The position numbers and the translations under genes were made by a program. Below, in pieces: positions 11,718 through 22,871 of a stretch of 64,000 bases of DNA. The stretch's first letter is position 1. Every line of letters starts with the position of its first letter. The notes under the pieces are model-generated. The model was given only the letters and a program-made list of their open reading frames with translations, had not been told where the DNA came from and did no database searches. Source of the DNA: Exophiala sp. HKRS030 (taxonomy: Eukaryota; Ascomycota; Eurotiomycetes; Chaetothyriales; Herpotrichiellaceae); contig JAHWDD010000003.1 of the NCBI GenBank assembly GCA_023897205.1, forward strand, positions 5,211,665 to 5,275,664, in the 5' to 3' direction.

Positions 11718-14700
11718 ATGGAGGCTAACGTTCGAACCCCGGTCGTCGTTCCGTACAGTACGAATTCTCGAGACCCCGTGGGGATCCCCCGCTTGGAGTC
11801 GGCTGCCCCTCTACAGGGTTCAAAAACCCCCGCCGCCTCCTTACAATGTCCTCCGCGGCATATTCAACCTACCCAGAGTACTCAAATCTCCACAAGAGAC
11901 GAAAGAAGACGCGAGACTAGGCTTCTGGTCGCTATGCCCGCCGCTCCAACAAGTTCGAAGAGCAAGTCCTATCCCTGCGAGGAGTGCGGGAGGATCCTGT
12001 CTCGACAAGATCACCTTGAGCGACATCGGCTGACAGCGCATTCCAAACGTGGTGCTCTTGAATCGACCTGTAGAGCCTGCGGCAGGAAGTTTTCCAGAAG
12101 GTTGGCTGACGCCGTGGCGACTGTTTTGGTGTGGACTGACACCTCAAGGGACGTGCTCGTGCGGCATTATCGCACTATACACGGAACCAAGTGCGAATCG
12201 CGTCCCAAGGGACGACCAAGGAAAGCCCCAAAACCACCAATAGCTCAAAGGTACTTGCTCTGCCGCTCCCCTGCTCACATTTAACTGACTTTGAAAGTCC
12301 TGAGTACGGTGCGACTCGATCGCGGAGCCAATCTCGGGAAGCTGGCACTGCAGCTGAGGACCCTCAAGTCGATGGGTCATTTAACCCCCGGATAGCTGCG
12401 CGGTCTACCAGTCCAACCCTTGATGCGCAATGGGATATGCTCTCGAAGAACACCATAACCGACGCATGCGATCCAAATGGCGTAGTGGCAGTCTCTGGGG
12501 CTAACAGCACTCGCATGAATGATCAGAATCCCTTTCAATCCGACCTCAACTTTCTGAACACGCTTGGTGGCACTCAGCCTTTCTCCGGCAACGCCTCACT
12601 TCGCTTCGAGGGTACGAATTTCAAATTGATTCTCTTTCCCGGCTTCTGGATGCTAGCTTACGCAAAATAGACATTGACAATGATATTTCGCTTCTTGGCT
12701 GGACACTATCTGAAGATCCGGCAGCCGTACATGGGATGCTGCCGGAGCTAAACATGCCTGATTTTCCAATGCAAGGTTTAGAAGACACCCTTGCAACTTC
12801 TACGCACCAGCAGGGCTTACATGACACCTCCGAAGCTGCTGACAGTTACGTCGATCCACTCATAACCGCAGCAACTCTTCCTCTCGAGTCGAGGAATGCA
12901 GAAGTCTCGTTGCCGACAATGGAAGATATAGAGTTATCGGCTACCTCTGAGCCACGAAATTCCAACAGAGACTCTCCCACTGAGGGAGCATTGCGTGCTG
13001 ATTGTTCGGAAGCGACCACCCATACATGGCCGTATGAATACCGTGCGGGCGCAGAAGAAGAAAGAATAGTCCTCCCTGTTCTGAATCCAGAAGATGTCCG
13101 GAAGGCCAAAAACTATCACAGTGGTACGAATTCAACACCTCAGAGCCACACTCTTTTCAATACACTAGGCAAATTAGACGAAGAAAAGCGGGTTGGGATC
13201 GTTCAACTTCTAAGTCTGCCACTCTTGCGAGTGCCTTGGAAGGAGGACATCGATTTAGCACACTCTCTTCCCAGCCCCAACGTCCTCGACCACTTTGTCA
13301 ACTTATACTTTCTCCATTTTCATGAGGTCAGTCTGAATTGACCCCAAGGCCCCTTCATGGCTAATATTCTTCTGATAGCTGTGGCCAATAATCCATCAAC
13401 CGACCTTTAAAATTTCGGATGCACCAGCAATATTAGTGTTGACCATGGCATGCGTAAGTCTTTTGAATGTTGTTCATTATCTGTTAGTTATCGAGACCGT
13501 CTAATCAGTGATCCAGATTGGTGCGTGCTATTCGGGGCTTGAGCAGTCCATTGAATTCGCAGATACACTTGGCGAGCTTTGCAGGCGAACCTGTGGGTGG
13601 ATGGTCAGTTGCTTCTTTCATACCTCCTGCCACAGCTATTAACAAATTATGCTCCAGGGGGAGCACGATCCTCGAATTCTCCGGTCTCCGCATTTCGGTA
13701 TGGCGCTTCTACTGCAGTATTTGCACGCCATGGGATCGGGCTCGCGGCGCCTTTTCGAGATGACAGATGCCTCTCGTTCACGCCTCATCAGCATTGGAAG
13801 ACACATGAAGTCCACAGTGCGCCAGTCTTCACCTGCCCGCTCAGAATCGCCTTCACGGACTGCACACCAGAGCTGGCTTGAATGGGTTGGCCAAGAACAA
13901 GTCAAAAGACTAGTTTGGTTTTTGTTTGTAAGTTTGCTCAAGATCGACGGAGTTGACACCTTGATTTATTCGTGGCTTTGAACATTCTTCAGCCCATGAA
14001 AGGCAGGCTGGAAACCCTGCTTACCAAATGCCTTACCGATAGGAATTCGACTGCCTGTACTCTGCGTTTTCGAAACAAAGCCCATGCACAAAGCTCGAGG
14101 AGCTGCCGCCAGAGTTTCCCTGTGAGCAACTCCATTGGGAAGCACCAACAGCAATGGCTTGGGCAGCATGTCCATTCCAGGCTGCACCATGCGGACCGCC
14201 AACCATGCAAACTATAGTCACTTTCTTGAACAATTCATCCCTCTCGACCATTGGCCAGCTTGATAACGTCGGTAAACGTTTGCTGATTCGCTGCTTTGGC
14301 CAGGAGCTGCAGGCTTGTCAGGAACAGCTGGACTCGAGCATATACAACGGCATTTGGAAAAACAACGACGGTAGAAACGCCAACCGTGAAGCTCGTGCCA
14401 AATTTTCATATGCTATCGTCTCTGTCTATGAGTGCAGCTGGGCTGATCACCCACGTCGATATGCTCTTCGCCATGCTCTCCGCATCGGTGTAGCTGGACA
14501 CTATACCCATATGTTTGCGGCGGGTAAAATCATCGATCTGGTCATCCGTGTCGCACGTAAAAGGGCTTCCAGTATCGATGGACCTACGAACTTTATTGAG
14601 ACTGTCTGCGCATCGGGACCTGTCGGCCAAGCTGGAACCTCCGAGGAGACAGCAATGATCGCTGCGTTCGGCGCGGAACCGGACACAATCAGAGAGCTTA

Positions 14701-15098
14701 TGTGGCACGCGGCCCAAGTGTGCTACCTTCAACGCCGTCACCCTTTCAACTCACCACTGGAGCCCCTATCGGTATTTCTGGGCGGAATTGTGCTCTGGGC
14801 ATGTTGTAAATATTTCTGTCCGCACCAAATTTCCATGCGTAGCGGCCCTTCGATTCAATTGGACGAGCCGTCCTTTTGCAGCCCCCAGCACAGCAGCAAA
14901 GCCGTCCGCGACTGGATTAAAGTCGGCGGCAAGACTTATCTGGATGGAGTGGGCAGCGTCTGCGATCCTGGGGCACCAAGTCGGGTTCTCCGCCTCAGCG
15001 TGGACCAGACCCGGAGGCTTAGAGTATGGAAGATGGCTTCTAACGTGTCGGACATCTTTGTGAGCCTTTTGCAAGCTGAGGAGCAGGGGTTTACTTAG
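11718..15098 (+). CDS. C2H2 zinc-finger plus Fungal_trans transcription factor
   Basis: Eight exons: 11718-12100, 12149-12250, 12298-12611, 12671-13326, 13379-13453, 13517-13603, 13658-13927 and 14043-15098. They join in frame to 980 residues. Two adjacent C2H2 fingers occur near residues 87-140: CEECGRILSRQDHLERH followed by TAH, and CRACGRKFSRRDVLVRH followed by TIH, the second split by intron 1. The rest contains a middle-homology region of the Fungal_trans type, with FLHFHELWPIIHQPTF and CEQLHWEAPTAMAWAACPF. Such two-finger plus Fungal_trans proteins are nuclear DNA-binding regulators of metabolism. The intron 1 donor (GTTGGC) is weak but joins the finger perfectly. The 115-nt intron before exon 8 is long for this window and was chosen because an in-frame stop precedes EFDCLYSAF. 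It borders the catabolic cluster, but no target can be assigned. Confidence 0.85.
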
Positions 15099-15381
15099 GA
15101 CCCAGAACCCATCACACCGATATGATTCAGTCATGTTCTTAGCCAGATGTCACAAAGTTCGTGGTAGTGGATGAACTGTAGGACATATAAAAAACTCTAA
15201 TAGCTCACGACGCTCTGTTCTGTGGACAATTATGAACTACTGACGCTCAAAGCCAGATTTGTATCGATAAAGATCATCAACCGGTGACAAAATATCACCT
15301 TGGTTACGTAGAAGTCGCATTCAAACCATTCTTTTTATACGACGATAGTACGTGAGATATATAATTGCTGGGAAACGCCTC

Positions 15382-16442
15382 TCATTTGATGGCGGAGTCG
15401 GTCTTTCCACCCTCATTCAGCAATAGATCAATGGTGTCCTCGTAGATAAGGTCCATCTTAGTCATGGTAGAACCGGGCCCAGAGGGCAACGGACTATCGA
15501 CCAGCACCTCTCGAGTCGTCTCTTTGAGCTTCTCCAAGACCGTGCCTCCTTCATACTTGTCGCTCTCTACGAGCGTCAACATAGTCTCTGCGACTTCTTC
15601 CGGGGTGGCCAGCACGTCTGCCTCGGAAATCGCCCTCATCTTATCCGGGTTCTCCGACCAGAGAGGTGTCAAGACCATTCCGGGAGCGATCGCCACAACC
15701 TTTATTCCAAACTCCCGGTGGAGCGGGGCCATCGCCCGGGTGAATGAAGAAACGGCGGCTTTCGAGGTGCAATACAGCGGTTGGTTGAAGAGTGCGTACT
15801 GAGCAGCCAGAGAGGAGATGTTGAGAATAACCCCCACTACAGTCTCGGTCTCGCTGTCGCTGGCTGCTGCTCGCCTCCCCCTCCCCTTCCCCTTGGACAA
15901 TGATCGGGTGGTTTGATCCCTAATGGCCATCCTTGATGCCTTGAGAAGTCCTTGTAGGTTGATCTCGAGTGACTTGTAGCTTTCTGTTTCGGTGTCTTTC
16001 CAGAAGCTTGACCAGTCCTGTGTCTCATTTGGCAGGTTAGCTTTGCTCGGTTTGTTATTGCATTGCTGGGAAGCAAATCGGGCTCGAACCGGTTCAAAAA
16101 CCCCTGCGCCATTACATAGCAGGTCGACACCTCCCAACTCGGACCTTGCGAACTCAAACAGTCTCTCCAAGTCTTTCCAGTCTGATACGTCGGTCTTTTG
16201 AAACATCACCTTGGTGGAAGTGGTGGCTCGCTGGAACTTTCGGAAGGCAGGAGTTTCTTGGATGTCGGCGACAATGACATTCGCCTTCTTCTGGGCCAGA
16301 AGCTGTGCAAACGCCAGATTGATCCCTATACACATGGTCTGCTATCAGCTATTTGAAACACCTTTTTGTCAATCTCCCTTGCTCACATACCCGAGCTTGC
16401 GCCCGTCACGATCGCGTTCTTCCCACAGACTGAAAACGACAT
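15382..16442 (-). CDS. Short-chain dehydrogenase/reductase, 15-PGDH-like fungal type
   Basis: Exon 1 is 16391-16442 and exon 2 is 15382-16325. The 65-nt intron starts GTATGT and splits the nucleotide-binding motif. The product is 331 residues. It shows TGASSGINLAFA (the cofactor glycine motif with Asn in the last position, known in this fungal subgroup), VIVADI at the end of strand 2, CNGAG in place of NAG, a catalytic Ser in NISSLAAQYA and the YxxxK pair in YCTSKAAV. A basic low-complexity insertion (KGKGRGRRAAA) lies before the NISS strand. The Asp after strand 2 (ADI) suggests NAD rather than NADP. SDRs of this kind oxidise secondary alcohols or reduce ketones. It is the left end of the putative cluster and is convergent with the C2H2 factor. 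It could oxidise the hydroxy acid released downstream of the Baeyer-Villiger step; this is inference. Confidence 0.9.
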
Positions 16443-16730
16443 TACTTAGGTAACACTTCGAGGGCCTGGAGGAAGTCTTCTACAATACAATTGCCCAGTT
16501 TGTATCGCTTATTTACTTTGATTTCGACATAAACATTTCAAATGACCCGTTGGCGGCTTTTTGTACTAATGTGGTGGGGTTTTTCGAAAATATATGTGGG
16601 GGGGGCCTCCTTGAAACCTTCCTAATCAGGGCATGGTAGTGGATCAGCGATGAGCCCGCCATATTCGTACTCCGTAAAACGCCCACCATCGGGAGGCAGG
16701 ATGGGCGTTCTACCTATTTACCAACGATGA

Positions 16731-17664
16731 TTACAGTCTCGAAGTCTTCCACTTTGGCTGCCGCTTTTCTCGAAAAGCAGATAAGCCTTCGGCGGAATTT
16801 GGCCCAGCCATCAATTTCTCATAGAACCTCTCGTGCGTGATTTGGAAGGCCCGCTCGATGCTGGGTGCTTCCAATGCTTCTCGCAAGGCTGCCCTCGTGA
16901 TGATGAGCGCATCGGGTGATACGGCAGCGATTTCTCGAGCCACGTCGAATGCTTCGTCTATCAGCGTTTGTGAACTGTCTGATATTCGGTTGACGAGGTT
17001 CCGATGCAGTGCCTCTTTGGCAGTGATGGTCCGTCCCGTCAAAGCGATTTCGCTTGCCACATGAAGTCCTGCAGTACGAATCAGGCGAGGGAGGCCTCCA
17101 CCGTACGCATAAAGTCCGACTTTCGCTTCGGGAAGGCCAAACCGTGCGCTCGGACTGGCAATCACCACATCACTGTAGAGAGAGAAAGGGATCAGTAGAA
17201 CTCATCAACCAGAAAGCGAATCATCATCGAGTTATGATGTATACAAACCAGTTCAAGGCAATCTCCCATCCTCCACCCAATGCGTATCCGTTGATTGCAG
17301 CCACGATCGGTTTCTTCCCTTCTCTTCGACTGATCCCTGCAAACCCTGTGCTTGGATGGTTGTACTTGTATGGTTCCGTCTTCCATGAATCGTCGCCGGA
17401 CTTTTTGATGCGTTCGATTTCTATCAAATCCGAGCCGACGCAGAAGGCTCGGTCGCCGGCGCCCGTGACAATGGCAACGCGCAAGGTTGGTTCCTTGTCG
17501 AACCACCTGAACAACGCGTCCATCTGCCAGTGAAGTTCGTACGGGATTGAATTCAGCTGACGGGGGCGGTTGATCGTAGCGAGCATGATATGCTGCTCGG
17601 GAAACGTAACATCACAGCCAGAGCATGGCGGAGGCCGCGACCCGAACGCCGGAATGGAGCCCAT
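16731..17664 (-). CDS. Enoyl-CoA hydratase/isomerase family protein
   Basis: Exon 1 is 17249-17664 and exon 2 is 16731-17172. The 76-nt intron has a GTTTGT donor and a CTACAG acceptor. The product is 285 residues, normal for the crotonase fold. Oxyanion-hole residues are seen in VGSDL (strand 1) and INGYALGGGWEIALNCD. Both glutamates used by true hydratases are present, one in GGGWEIA and one in GLPEAKVGL, so hydration of a trans-2-enoyl-CoA is plausible. No C-terminal SKL-type peroxisomal signal is seen (it ends KTSRL); the start MGSIPAFG is not clearly mitochondrial. An in-frame Met at 17727 would add 21 poorly typical residues. It is transcribed in the same direction as the acyl-CoA synthetase gene upstream, and together they suggest CoA-thioester breakdown. 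Crotonases also include ring-opening and dechlorinating enzymes. Confidence 0.88.
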
Positions 17665-18073
17665 TGGTGACACGTTCTTTACCGAATTTGTGGCTAATCT
17701 ATCAATACAACGTCTGTGTGCACTCATTCGAAAGATCGCAGTTCTCAGTCACTTGGGTTTTATGAGAAAGCGATCGCTTCAGGGTCTGATGTTGAACAGC
17801 GGGGTTAATGCGCTCACCTACAGGACCGCTGCTCCAGAATCCCATTAGTAAGTCCAAGGCTGTCTGAATCCGTTCCGCGGACTGAATCCAGACAGTTGGC
17901 CATTACATTATTCCAGATACCGGCGGGGGTTTGTTCTAAACCGCCTCTGCCACCCTACACCAAAAATTCAGTCAACGTCAGACCTTTTCAGGCCCGCTCC
18001 CACTAACCCTTTCGTCTAGATACTTACTTGACACAATGTAACCGTGAATAGTGCAGGAGCTAAATACAATGCC
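17665..18073. promoter_or_regulatory. Region upstream of the enoyl-CoA hydratase, with a CCGCGG site
   Basis: About 410 bp between the hydratase start and the synthetase stop. At 17874-17881 lies the palindrome TCCGCGGA, two abutting CGG half-sites as bound by some Zn2Cys6 factors. Just around it CTGTCTG and CAGACAG form short inverted arms. The same CCGCGG core recurs in the promoter at 20195-20200. Confidence 0.35.
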
Positions 18074-20074
18074 TCAAAGTTTAGCGCTCTGCAGAGGGTT
18101 TCCATTGGCCAGTAGTACCTCGACCTCGTGAAACCGCAGATATTGCGCCAACGATGACTTCTCTTCCACGGGACAAGTCAACCTTTCCAGACCCGGAGAT
18201 CCCTCAGATAGAACAGTCTTCAATGGTATCTCAAGCTTCTTACCATTGGCGTTGTAAGGAATGTCGCGTACCTGAAAAATGAACTGGGGGACATGACGGC
18301 GACTGAGATCTTGCGCAATTTGTGCTCGAACCTCGCGTTCCAAGGAGGCTGCGTCACACTTTGTCGATATCTTGATGAACAGAAACACACGCTCACTCTG
18401 GTCTCGAGCTCTCTGCTGACCTACGCAGATAGCGTCTGCGACACGATCAGCAAACTTCTGTTCAATGATAGTGTATATCTCAGCGCTTCCGAATCGGATG
18501 CCGGATGGATTCAGCACGCCGTCACTGCGGCCCAGTATCAACCATCCGCCGGTCTCTGGATTCATTCGAATGAAATCCCCATGCCTCCATACACCTGTGA
18601 AGGTCGAAAAATATGATTTCATGTAGGTTTTCCCGTCCGGGTCGTTCCAAAACCGAACTGGCATATTCGGAAACGGCTTTTTGCAGACAAGCTCTCCGCT
18701 TTCACCTGGGCGGGCCGGCTTGCCGTCTGATGTGAAGACGTCAACGTCCATGCCGAGCTCTTTCACCGTCATCTCTCCGGCGTACGTGGGCATACCGATG
18801 TGGCCGGCACAGAAGTTACCACAAAGTTCAGTACCACCTGAAAAAGACATCTGGCATACGGGCCCAAACGCTTCCTTGAGCCACTTTGACTGAGGCTCGT
18901 TGAGGATGGCCCCTGCAGAGAGGATGCACTTGAGATTCTTGACATATGGCTTGGGATCAACTCCGGCCTTTTGGAGCTCCGCGAAGTATCGAGGGCTGGC
19001 TCCCCACGCTGTAACCCCTGCAGAAAAGACTGCCGCCAATTGTTTCTCCGGAGTAGGGTAGAATGGAGAGCCATCGTAGAGGATGACAGTCGAGCCACAG
19101 AAGAGGGCTGAAATCATCAAGTTCCACAATATCCACCCAATGTTGGTATAATGGTAGTGGACGTCACCCGGACCGAAATTGTTGTGCAGACGGCTTCCCT
19201 TCTTTCCACTGATCACCATGCCACCATGAGAGTGGACGATACCCTTCGGCGAGCCCGTCGTGCCCGACGAAAAGGCCAGGAGAAGAGGATGGTTGAAGGG
19301 AACCTGCTCATAACGAAGTGGCCCTTCCCGACCAAGTTGTCGAAATTTCTCCAAGGGCATCCACCCTTTCGGAGCAGCAACTTCGGACGTACAGATGAGT
19401 TTGGCATTTCGCACCTTGTCTATCACAGAAAAGACCTCAGAGATCTTCTCAGAAATATCGTACGTCTTCCCATTGTACCGGTAGAACGATTCTGAGAAAA
19501 CTATCTTAGGGCAGACTTGTCCCATTTTGTCCATCAAGATTTTTCTCCCTGCGTCTGTGGCGAATGCTGAGACAATCGCGCCGACAGAGGCTGTCGCCAG
19601 GAATATGGCAAGCGATAGAGGTGAACTCCCACCGATAATGCAAACGACGTCTTCTCTCGAGACGTTTGACTTTCGCATAGCATTTGAGAGGATGCGAACA
19701 GTTTCATGCAGCTCTTTCCAAGTGACTTCACTCGGTGCGTCTAACTGATTCTCACACAGGTATTTTACTGCCACTCCCTCGTCTGATCGGACAAGGAGAT
19801 TTTCCGCATAGTTTAATCGAGCATCTTCAAAGAAAGTTGGCAGTTGGTCGATTCGAAGTGTTTCGTCGATGGCCTTCGTGGGTTGGACCGAGGCCTTCAC
19901 ATCTAGATACCGCCACAACGACATCCAAAATTCATTTCGCCTCTCGACTGATAATTTGTGGAGATCATGATAGTCTCGAAGGGAGAGGCCAAGCTCTGAG
20001 TTCACTCTCTGTCGAAATTCGTCGAAATTGGTTGTCAGGCCTGGAGGAGGAGAGTATATCAATTCTGGTGCCAT
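18074..20074 (-). CDS. Acetoacetyl-CoA synthetase-type acyl-CoA ligase
   Basis: Single exon, 666 residues, matching the usual 650-680 of acetoacetyl-CoA synthetases. ANL-superfamily motifs are visible: the P-loop AFSSGTTGSPKG, FSGGTELCG, the hinge motif YxxGRSDGVLNPSGIRFG type segment (LILGRSDGVLNPSGIR), and the C-terminal catalytic Lys region NGKKLEIPLK. The N-terminal ACAS_N-like part has NYAENLL. The P-loop and the arrangement WMSLWRYLDV point to the acetoacetate subgroup rather than acetate ligases. The reaction is acid + ATP + CoA giving acyl-CoA + AMP + PPi, probably cytosolic since no signal is seen. It is divergent from the hotdog thioesterase with 314 bp between starts, so activation and hydrolysis of a thioester may share control. 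In this cluster the true substrate may be another keto or short acid. Confidence 0.9.
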   Translation of the reverse strand: MAPELIYSPPPGLTTNFDEFRQRVNSELGLSLRDYHDLHKLSVERRNEFWMSLWRYLDVKASVQPTKAIDETLRIDQLPTFFEDARLNYAENLLVRSDEGVAVKYLCENQLDAPSEVTWKELHETVRILSNAMRKSNVSREDVVCIIGGSSPLSLAIFLATASVGAIVSAFATDAGRKILMDKMGQVCPKIVFSESFYRYNGKTYDISEKISEVFSVIDKVRNAKLICTSEVAAPKGWMPLEKFRQLGREGPLRYEQVPFNHPLLLAFSSGTTGSPKGIVHSHGGMVISGKKGSRLHNNFGPGDVHYHYTNIGWILWNLMISALFCGSTVILYDGSPFYPTPEKQLAAVFSAGVTAWGASPRYFAELQKAGVDPKPYVKNLKCILSAGAILNEPQSKWLKEAFGPVCQMSFSGGTELCGNFCAGHIGMPTYAGEMTVKELGMDVDVFTSDGKPARPGESGELVCKKPFPNMPVRFWNDPDGKTYMKSYFSTFTGVWRHGDFIRMNPETGGWLILGRSDGVLNPSGIRFGSAEIYTIIEQKFADRVADAICVGQQRARDQSERVFLFIKISTKCDAASLEREVRAQIAQDLSRRHVPQFIFQVRDIPYNANGKKLEIPLKTVLSEGSPGLERLTCPVEEKSSLAQYLRFHEVEVLLANGNPLQSAKL

Positions 20075-20388
20075 TGTGATAGTCTCACGAACGATTTATG
20101 AAGTGAGTTGCGCTACCAGGCAATAATTGTCAGTTAATGAGCTTTCACAACTCCTACATTTAACCACTGTAAGCGCAGACCAAATCCCCCACCACCGCGG
20201 CGGATCACAGTTACTCATCGGAAAATGCTGATGTCTCTATATGTGTTGAGCTTATATGATTGGATTCGAGTCTCTTTAATGGATTGAAATCATTCCATTC
20301 TGTGTTCAGACGAACGACTCTCTTCTTAGAATGAGACTGAGATTGCAAATAGACAGGCAGATTTTTTCTCTACAAAATCTGAAAAACT
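20075..20388. promoter_or_regulatory. Divergent promoter between CoA ligase and thioesterase, with a CCGCGG site
   Basis: 314 bp between two divergent starts. CCGCGG at 20195-20200 lies inside the longer word CACCGCGGCGGATC, offering several CGG half-sites for a Zn2Cys6 regulator. It is 121 bp upstream of the ligase start and 189 bp upstream of the thioesterase start. Confidence 0.4.
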
Positions 20389-20940
20389 ATGACTCTCGGA
20401 CTTGATCTATCATCAAAGCGCCTTCGGAACCGTTCAGACTACAGCTACCATCTAGACTACCGGTTGCGATGGTGATTCAATTGACCACCCGTGTGTTTAG
20501 TAGCCGCGTGCTGACTGTTGTTTGAACTTAGGAGTGATAACGACACCTTTGGCCATGTCAACAACCCAATCTATGGAGTTCTGGCCGATAGCATCATCAA
20601 CGAATACATGATTGAGGAGTGTAGCTACACAGTCAACAAACACGAACAAGCCGCAATCATCGCAAACACATATTTTGATTATTTTGGGTCGGTTAGCTAC
20701 CCAGACGTGCTAGAATGTGGACTACGGATCGTTAGACTGGGCAAATCCAGCGTCATGTATGAAGTGGGGATTTTCAGACGAGGTGAAGAGCAGGTCAAGG
20801 CGGTGGGAGGGTCGACACATGTCTTTGTTAGGCAGACGGATGGACGATTGGGAAAATCTGCGGAGGGCGGCATGCCAACGGCGATGAGGGAAGGGTATCA
20901 ACGGTTGATGCAAATTTTACCCCCGCCTCATTTTCTCTAG
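20389..20940 (+). CDS. Hotdog-fold acyl-CoA thioesterase (4HBT family)
   Basis: Exon 1 is 20389-20462 and exon 2 is 20532-20940. The 69-nt intron has a weak GTTGCG donor but joins the family signature exactly. The product is 160 residues. The signature HLDYRSDNDTFGHVNNPIY is that of 4-hydroxybenzoyl-CoA-thioesterase-like enzymes, where the Asp before the GHVNN turn is catalytic. The remaining hotdog sheet is seen as YFDYFGSVSYPDVLECGLRI and SSVMYEVGIF. It lacks a signal peptide. It would release free acid from an acyl-CoA, or act on an activated intermediate of the cluster. Start evidence: the ATG at 20389 is the only upstream Met that joins this frame. The neighbouring divergent CoA ligase suggests they work on related substrates. 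Confidence 0.88.
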
Positions 20941-21245
20941 ACCTTTGTTGACAATTTCAATTCTTTTCCAGAGACGGAGGTTTTGGTGCTGTTCGTCCAT
21001 ATCGTGTCCACCTCCACCTATAGCTTCTCCACAAGGCTGTAAACCCCTCTCTCTGGATAGATTCTCCATATACTCCGTACAGACCCGAGTGAAATGTGCT
21101 CGGAAACGTTCCAAGATAGAGGGCAATGGCTTGTTAACACCGATCCAGTTTCTTCGTATCATTTATTTTGTGCGTTACAAAATTCACTGCCAGTTGACCA
21201 TCGAGAGGAGCTCCCGTCTGGGTTTCATCATTCCAAAGCGCTACA
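20941..21245. other. Intergenic, promoter of the Baeyer-Villiger monooxygenase
   Basis: 305 bp between two genes in the same direction. It contains TACTCCGTAC at 21071-21080, a word seen in several other intergenic stretches of the window. No gene is supported. Confidence 0.4.
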
Positions 21246-22871
21246 ATGGGATCTACAACCTCACCAAAGTTCTACGATGTCATCGTCGTGGGTGCTGGTT
21301 TTACCGGAATGTGGCATCTGCACCATCTGAAAAAGGCCGGATTTTCAGTCCTCTTGCTTGAAAAAGGCTCCGACTACGGTGGGACTTGGTATTGGAATTG
21401 CTACCCAGGAGCTCGAGTAGACACCGAAATTCCGGTTTATCAATTCACCGACGAGGAGACAATGGCCGATTGGAACTGGACACAACGGTATCCCGGACGT
21501 GATGAGATTTTCCAATATTTCAAGCACGTCAGTCGTGTTTGGAACCTCGACCCAGATGTGACCTTCAACTCCCGAGTAAAGTCAATGGTCTGGGATACCT
21601 CAGACAAGTTGTGGCTCGTAGAGGTTGAGAATGGCGCTGAGGTCCTCCGAGCACAGCATGTCGTGATGGGAACGGGATTTGCGGCCAAACCACATGTACC
21701 AGATTATAAAAATTTGGCGTCCTTTCGAGGGATCACCACACATTCTGCCAGCTGGCCCATGGACGATGGCATTGATCTGAGTGGCAAGCGGGTAGCCGTG
21801 GTTGGGACAGGCGCCAGTGGTGTGCAGCTTGTCCAAGCTATCAGTAAATCGGCCTCCAATTTGACGGTTTTTCAGCGGACGCCCAATCTGGCGCTGCCCA
21901 TGGGTCAAGGTGACATCAACGAGGCCGACAACGAACGGTTGAAGAAGAACTTTGCAGATACCAAGCAGAAAATCGACAGCACCTTTGCCGGGTTCATGTA
22001 CGACTTCACGCCGTTGATGGGAAAAGATGCCAGCGAACAAGAGAGAAATGAACTGTGGGAGCAGCTCTTTCATCGTGGTGGTCTCCATTTTTGGCTCGGA
22101 AATTATCTGGATTTGTTGGAGGACCGTGATGTCAATACCGCAGCCTACCGGTTCTGGAGAGAGAAGACGCTCGCGAGGATCACTAACACAGAAGCTGCAG
22201 AGATACTGGCACCAGAAGTTCCACCTCATCCATTTGGTGCCAAGCGGGTCAGTCTCGAACAAGGCTACTTCGAATGTTTCAACCGTGATAATGTCACTCT
22301 GGTCAATGCGGCCAGGGCAGCAAATCCCATCTCGGAATTCACACCTGAAGGCATCCGGACAAGAGACAATACCGAACACAAGTTTGACGTTGTTATTTTC
22401 GCCACCGGTTTCGATGCAATCACGGGATCGATGACCAACATTGACATTCGAGGCGAGGAGACGTCCATTCATGAAAAGTGGGCCGGCGGCGTCTACACAC
22501 ATCTTGGAATGACCACGAACGGTTTTCCAAATTTCTTCTTTGTCTATGGCCCGCATGCCCCGACCGCGTTCGCCACCGGTCCAGCGTGTACTGAGACTCA
22601 GGGAGCTTGGATTGTAAAATGTCTCGAGTTCTTGCGGAGTCGGCATCTCAGATCGATTGAGCCGACACCAGAGGCCGAAAGCGAATGGCGAAGACTTGCA
22701 AACGACGTTACCGGCAAGCACCTCCTGATCGAAGGTGACAGTTGGTACTTTGGAGGAAACATTCCAGGGAAACCGAAGGAAGCATTGAATTACACGGCAG
22801 GACTCCCCGAATACAGGAGAAGGATTTGGAGCTGCGCGGACTCGGGGTACTCTGGATTTACTTTACAGTAG
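21246..22871 (+). CDS. Type I Baeyer-Villiger monooxygenase (cyclohexanone-monooxygenase-like)
   Basis: Single exon, 541 residues, the usual size. It has two Rossmann motifs: VVGAGFTGM (FAD, residues 14-22) and VVGTGASGVQL (NADPH, about residue 185). Between them lies the class fingerprint FxGxxxHxxxWP as FRGITTHSASWP at about residue 160. GGTWYWNCYPGARVD is typical of cyclohexanone-type enzymes. Such flavoproteins insert one oxygen next to a ketone carbonyl using NADPH and O2, giving an ester or lactone. No signal peptide or transmembrane segment is seen, so it is cytosolic. Nearby genes can hydrolyse an ester or lactone (26387-28147 and 33052-34011), oxidise the alcohol formed (15382-16442) and activate the acid (18074-20074). 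The ketone substrate is unknown; alicyclic, steroid-like or polyketide ketones are all possible. Confidence 0.93.
   Translation: MGSTTSPKFYDVIVVGAGFTGMWHLHHLKKAGFSVLLLEKGSDYGGTWYWNCYPGARVDTEIPVYQFTDEETMADWNWTQRYPGRDEIFQYFKHVSRVWNLDPDVTFNSRVKSMVWDTSDKLWLVEVENGAEVLRAQHVVMGTGFAAKPHVPDYKNLASFRGITTHSASWPMDDGIDLSGKRVAVVGTGASGVQLVQAISKSASNLTVFQRTPNLALPMGQGDINEADNERLKKNFADTKQKIDSTFAGFMYDFTPLMGKDASEQERNELWEQLFHRGGLHFWLGNYLDLLEDRDVNTAAYRFWREKTLARITNTEAAEILAPEVPPHPFGAKRVSLEQGYFECFNRDNVTLVNAARAANPISEFTPEGIRTRDNTEHKFDVVIFATGFDAITGSMTNIDIRGEETSIHEKWAGGVYTHLGMTTNGFPNFFFVYGPHAPTAFATGPACTETQGAWIVKCLEFLRSRHLRSIEPTPEAESEWRRLANDVTGKHLLIEGDSWYFGGNIPGKPKEALNYTAGLPEYRRRIWSCADSGYSGFTLQ

Noticed and set aside
12101..12148. 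Reading the C2H2 factor straight through without intron 1
   Set aside because: Although the frame stays open, it inserts 16 residues into the second zinc finger; removing the GT-AG segment gives a perfect finger.
21600..22721. 373-codon minus-strand open frame opposite the Baeyer-Villiger gene
   Set aside because: The plus strand has unmistakable BVMO motifs across the same bases; the antisense frame has none.
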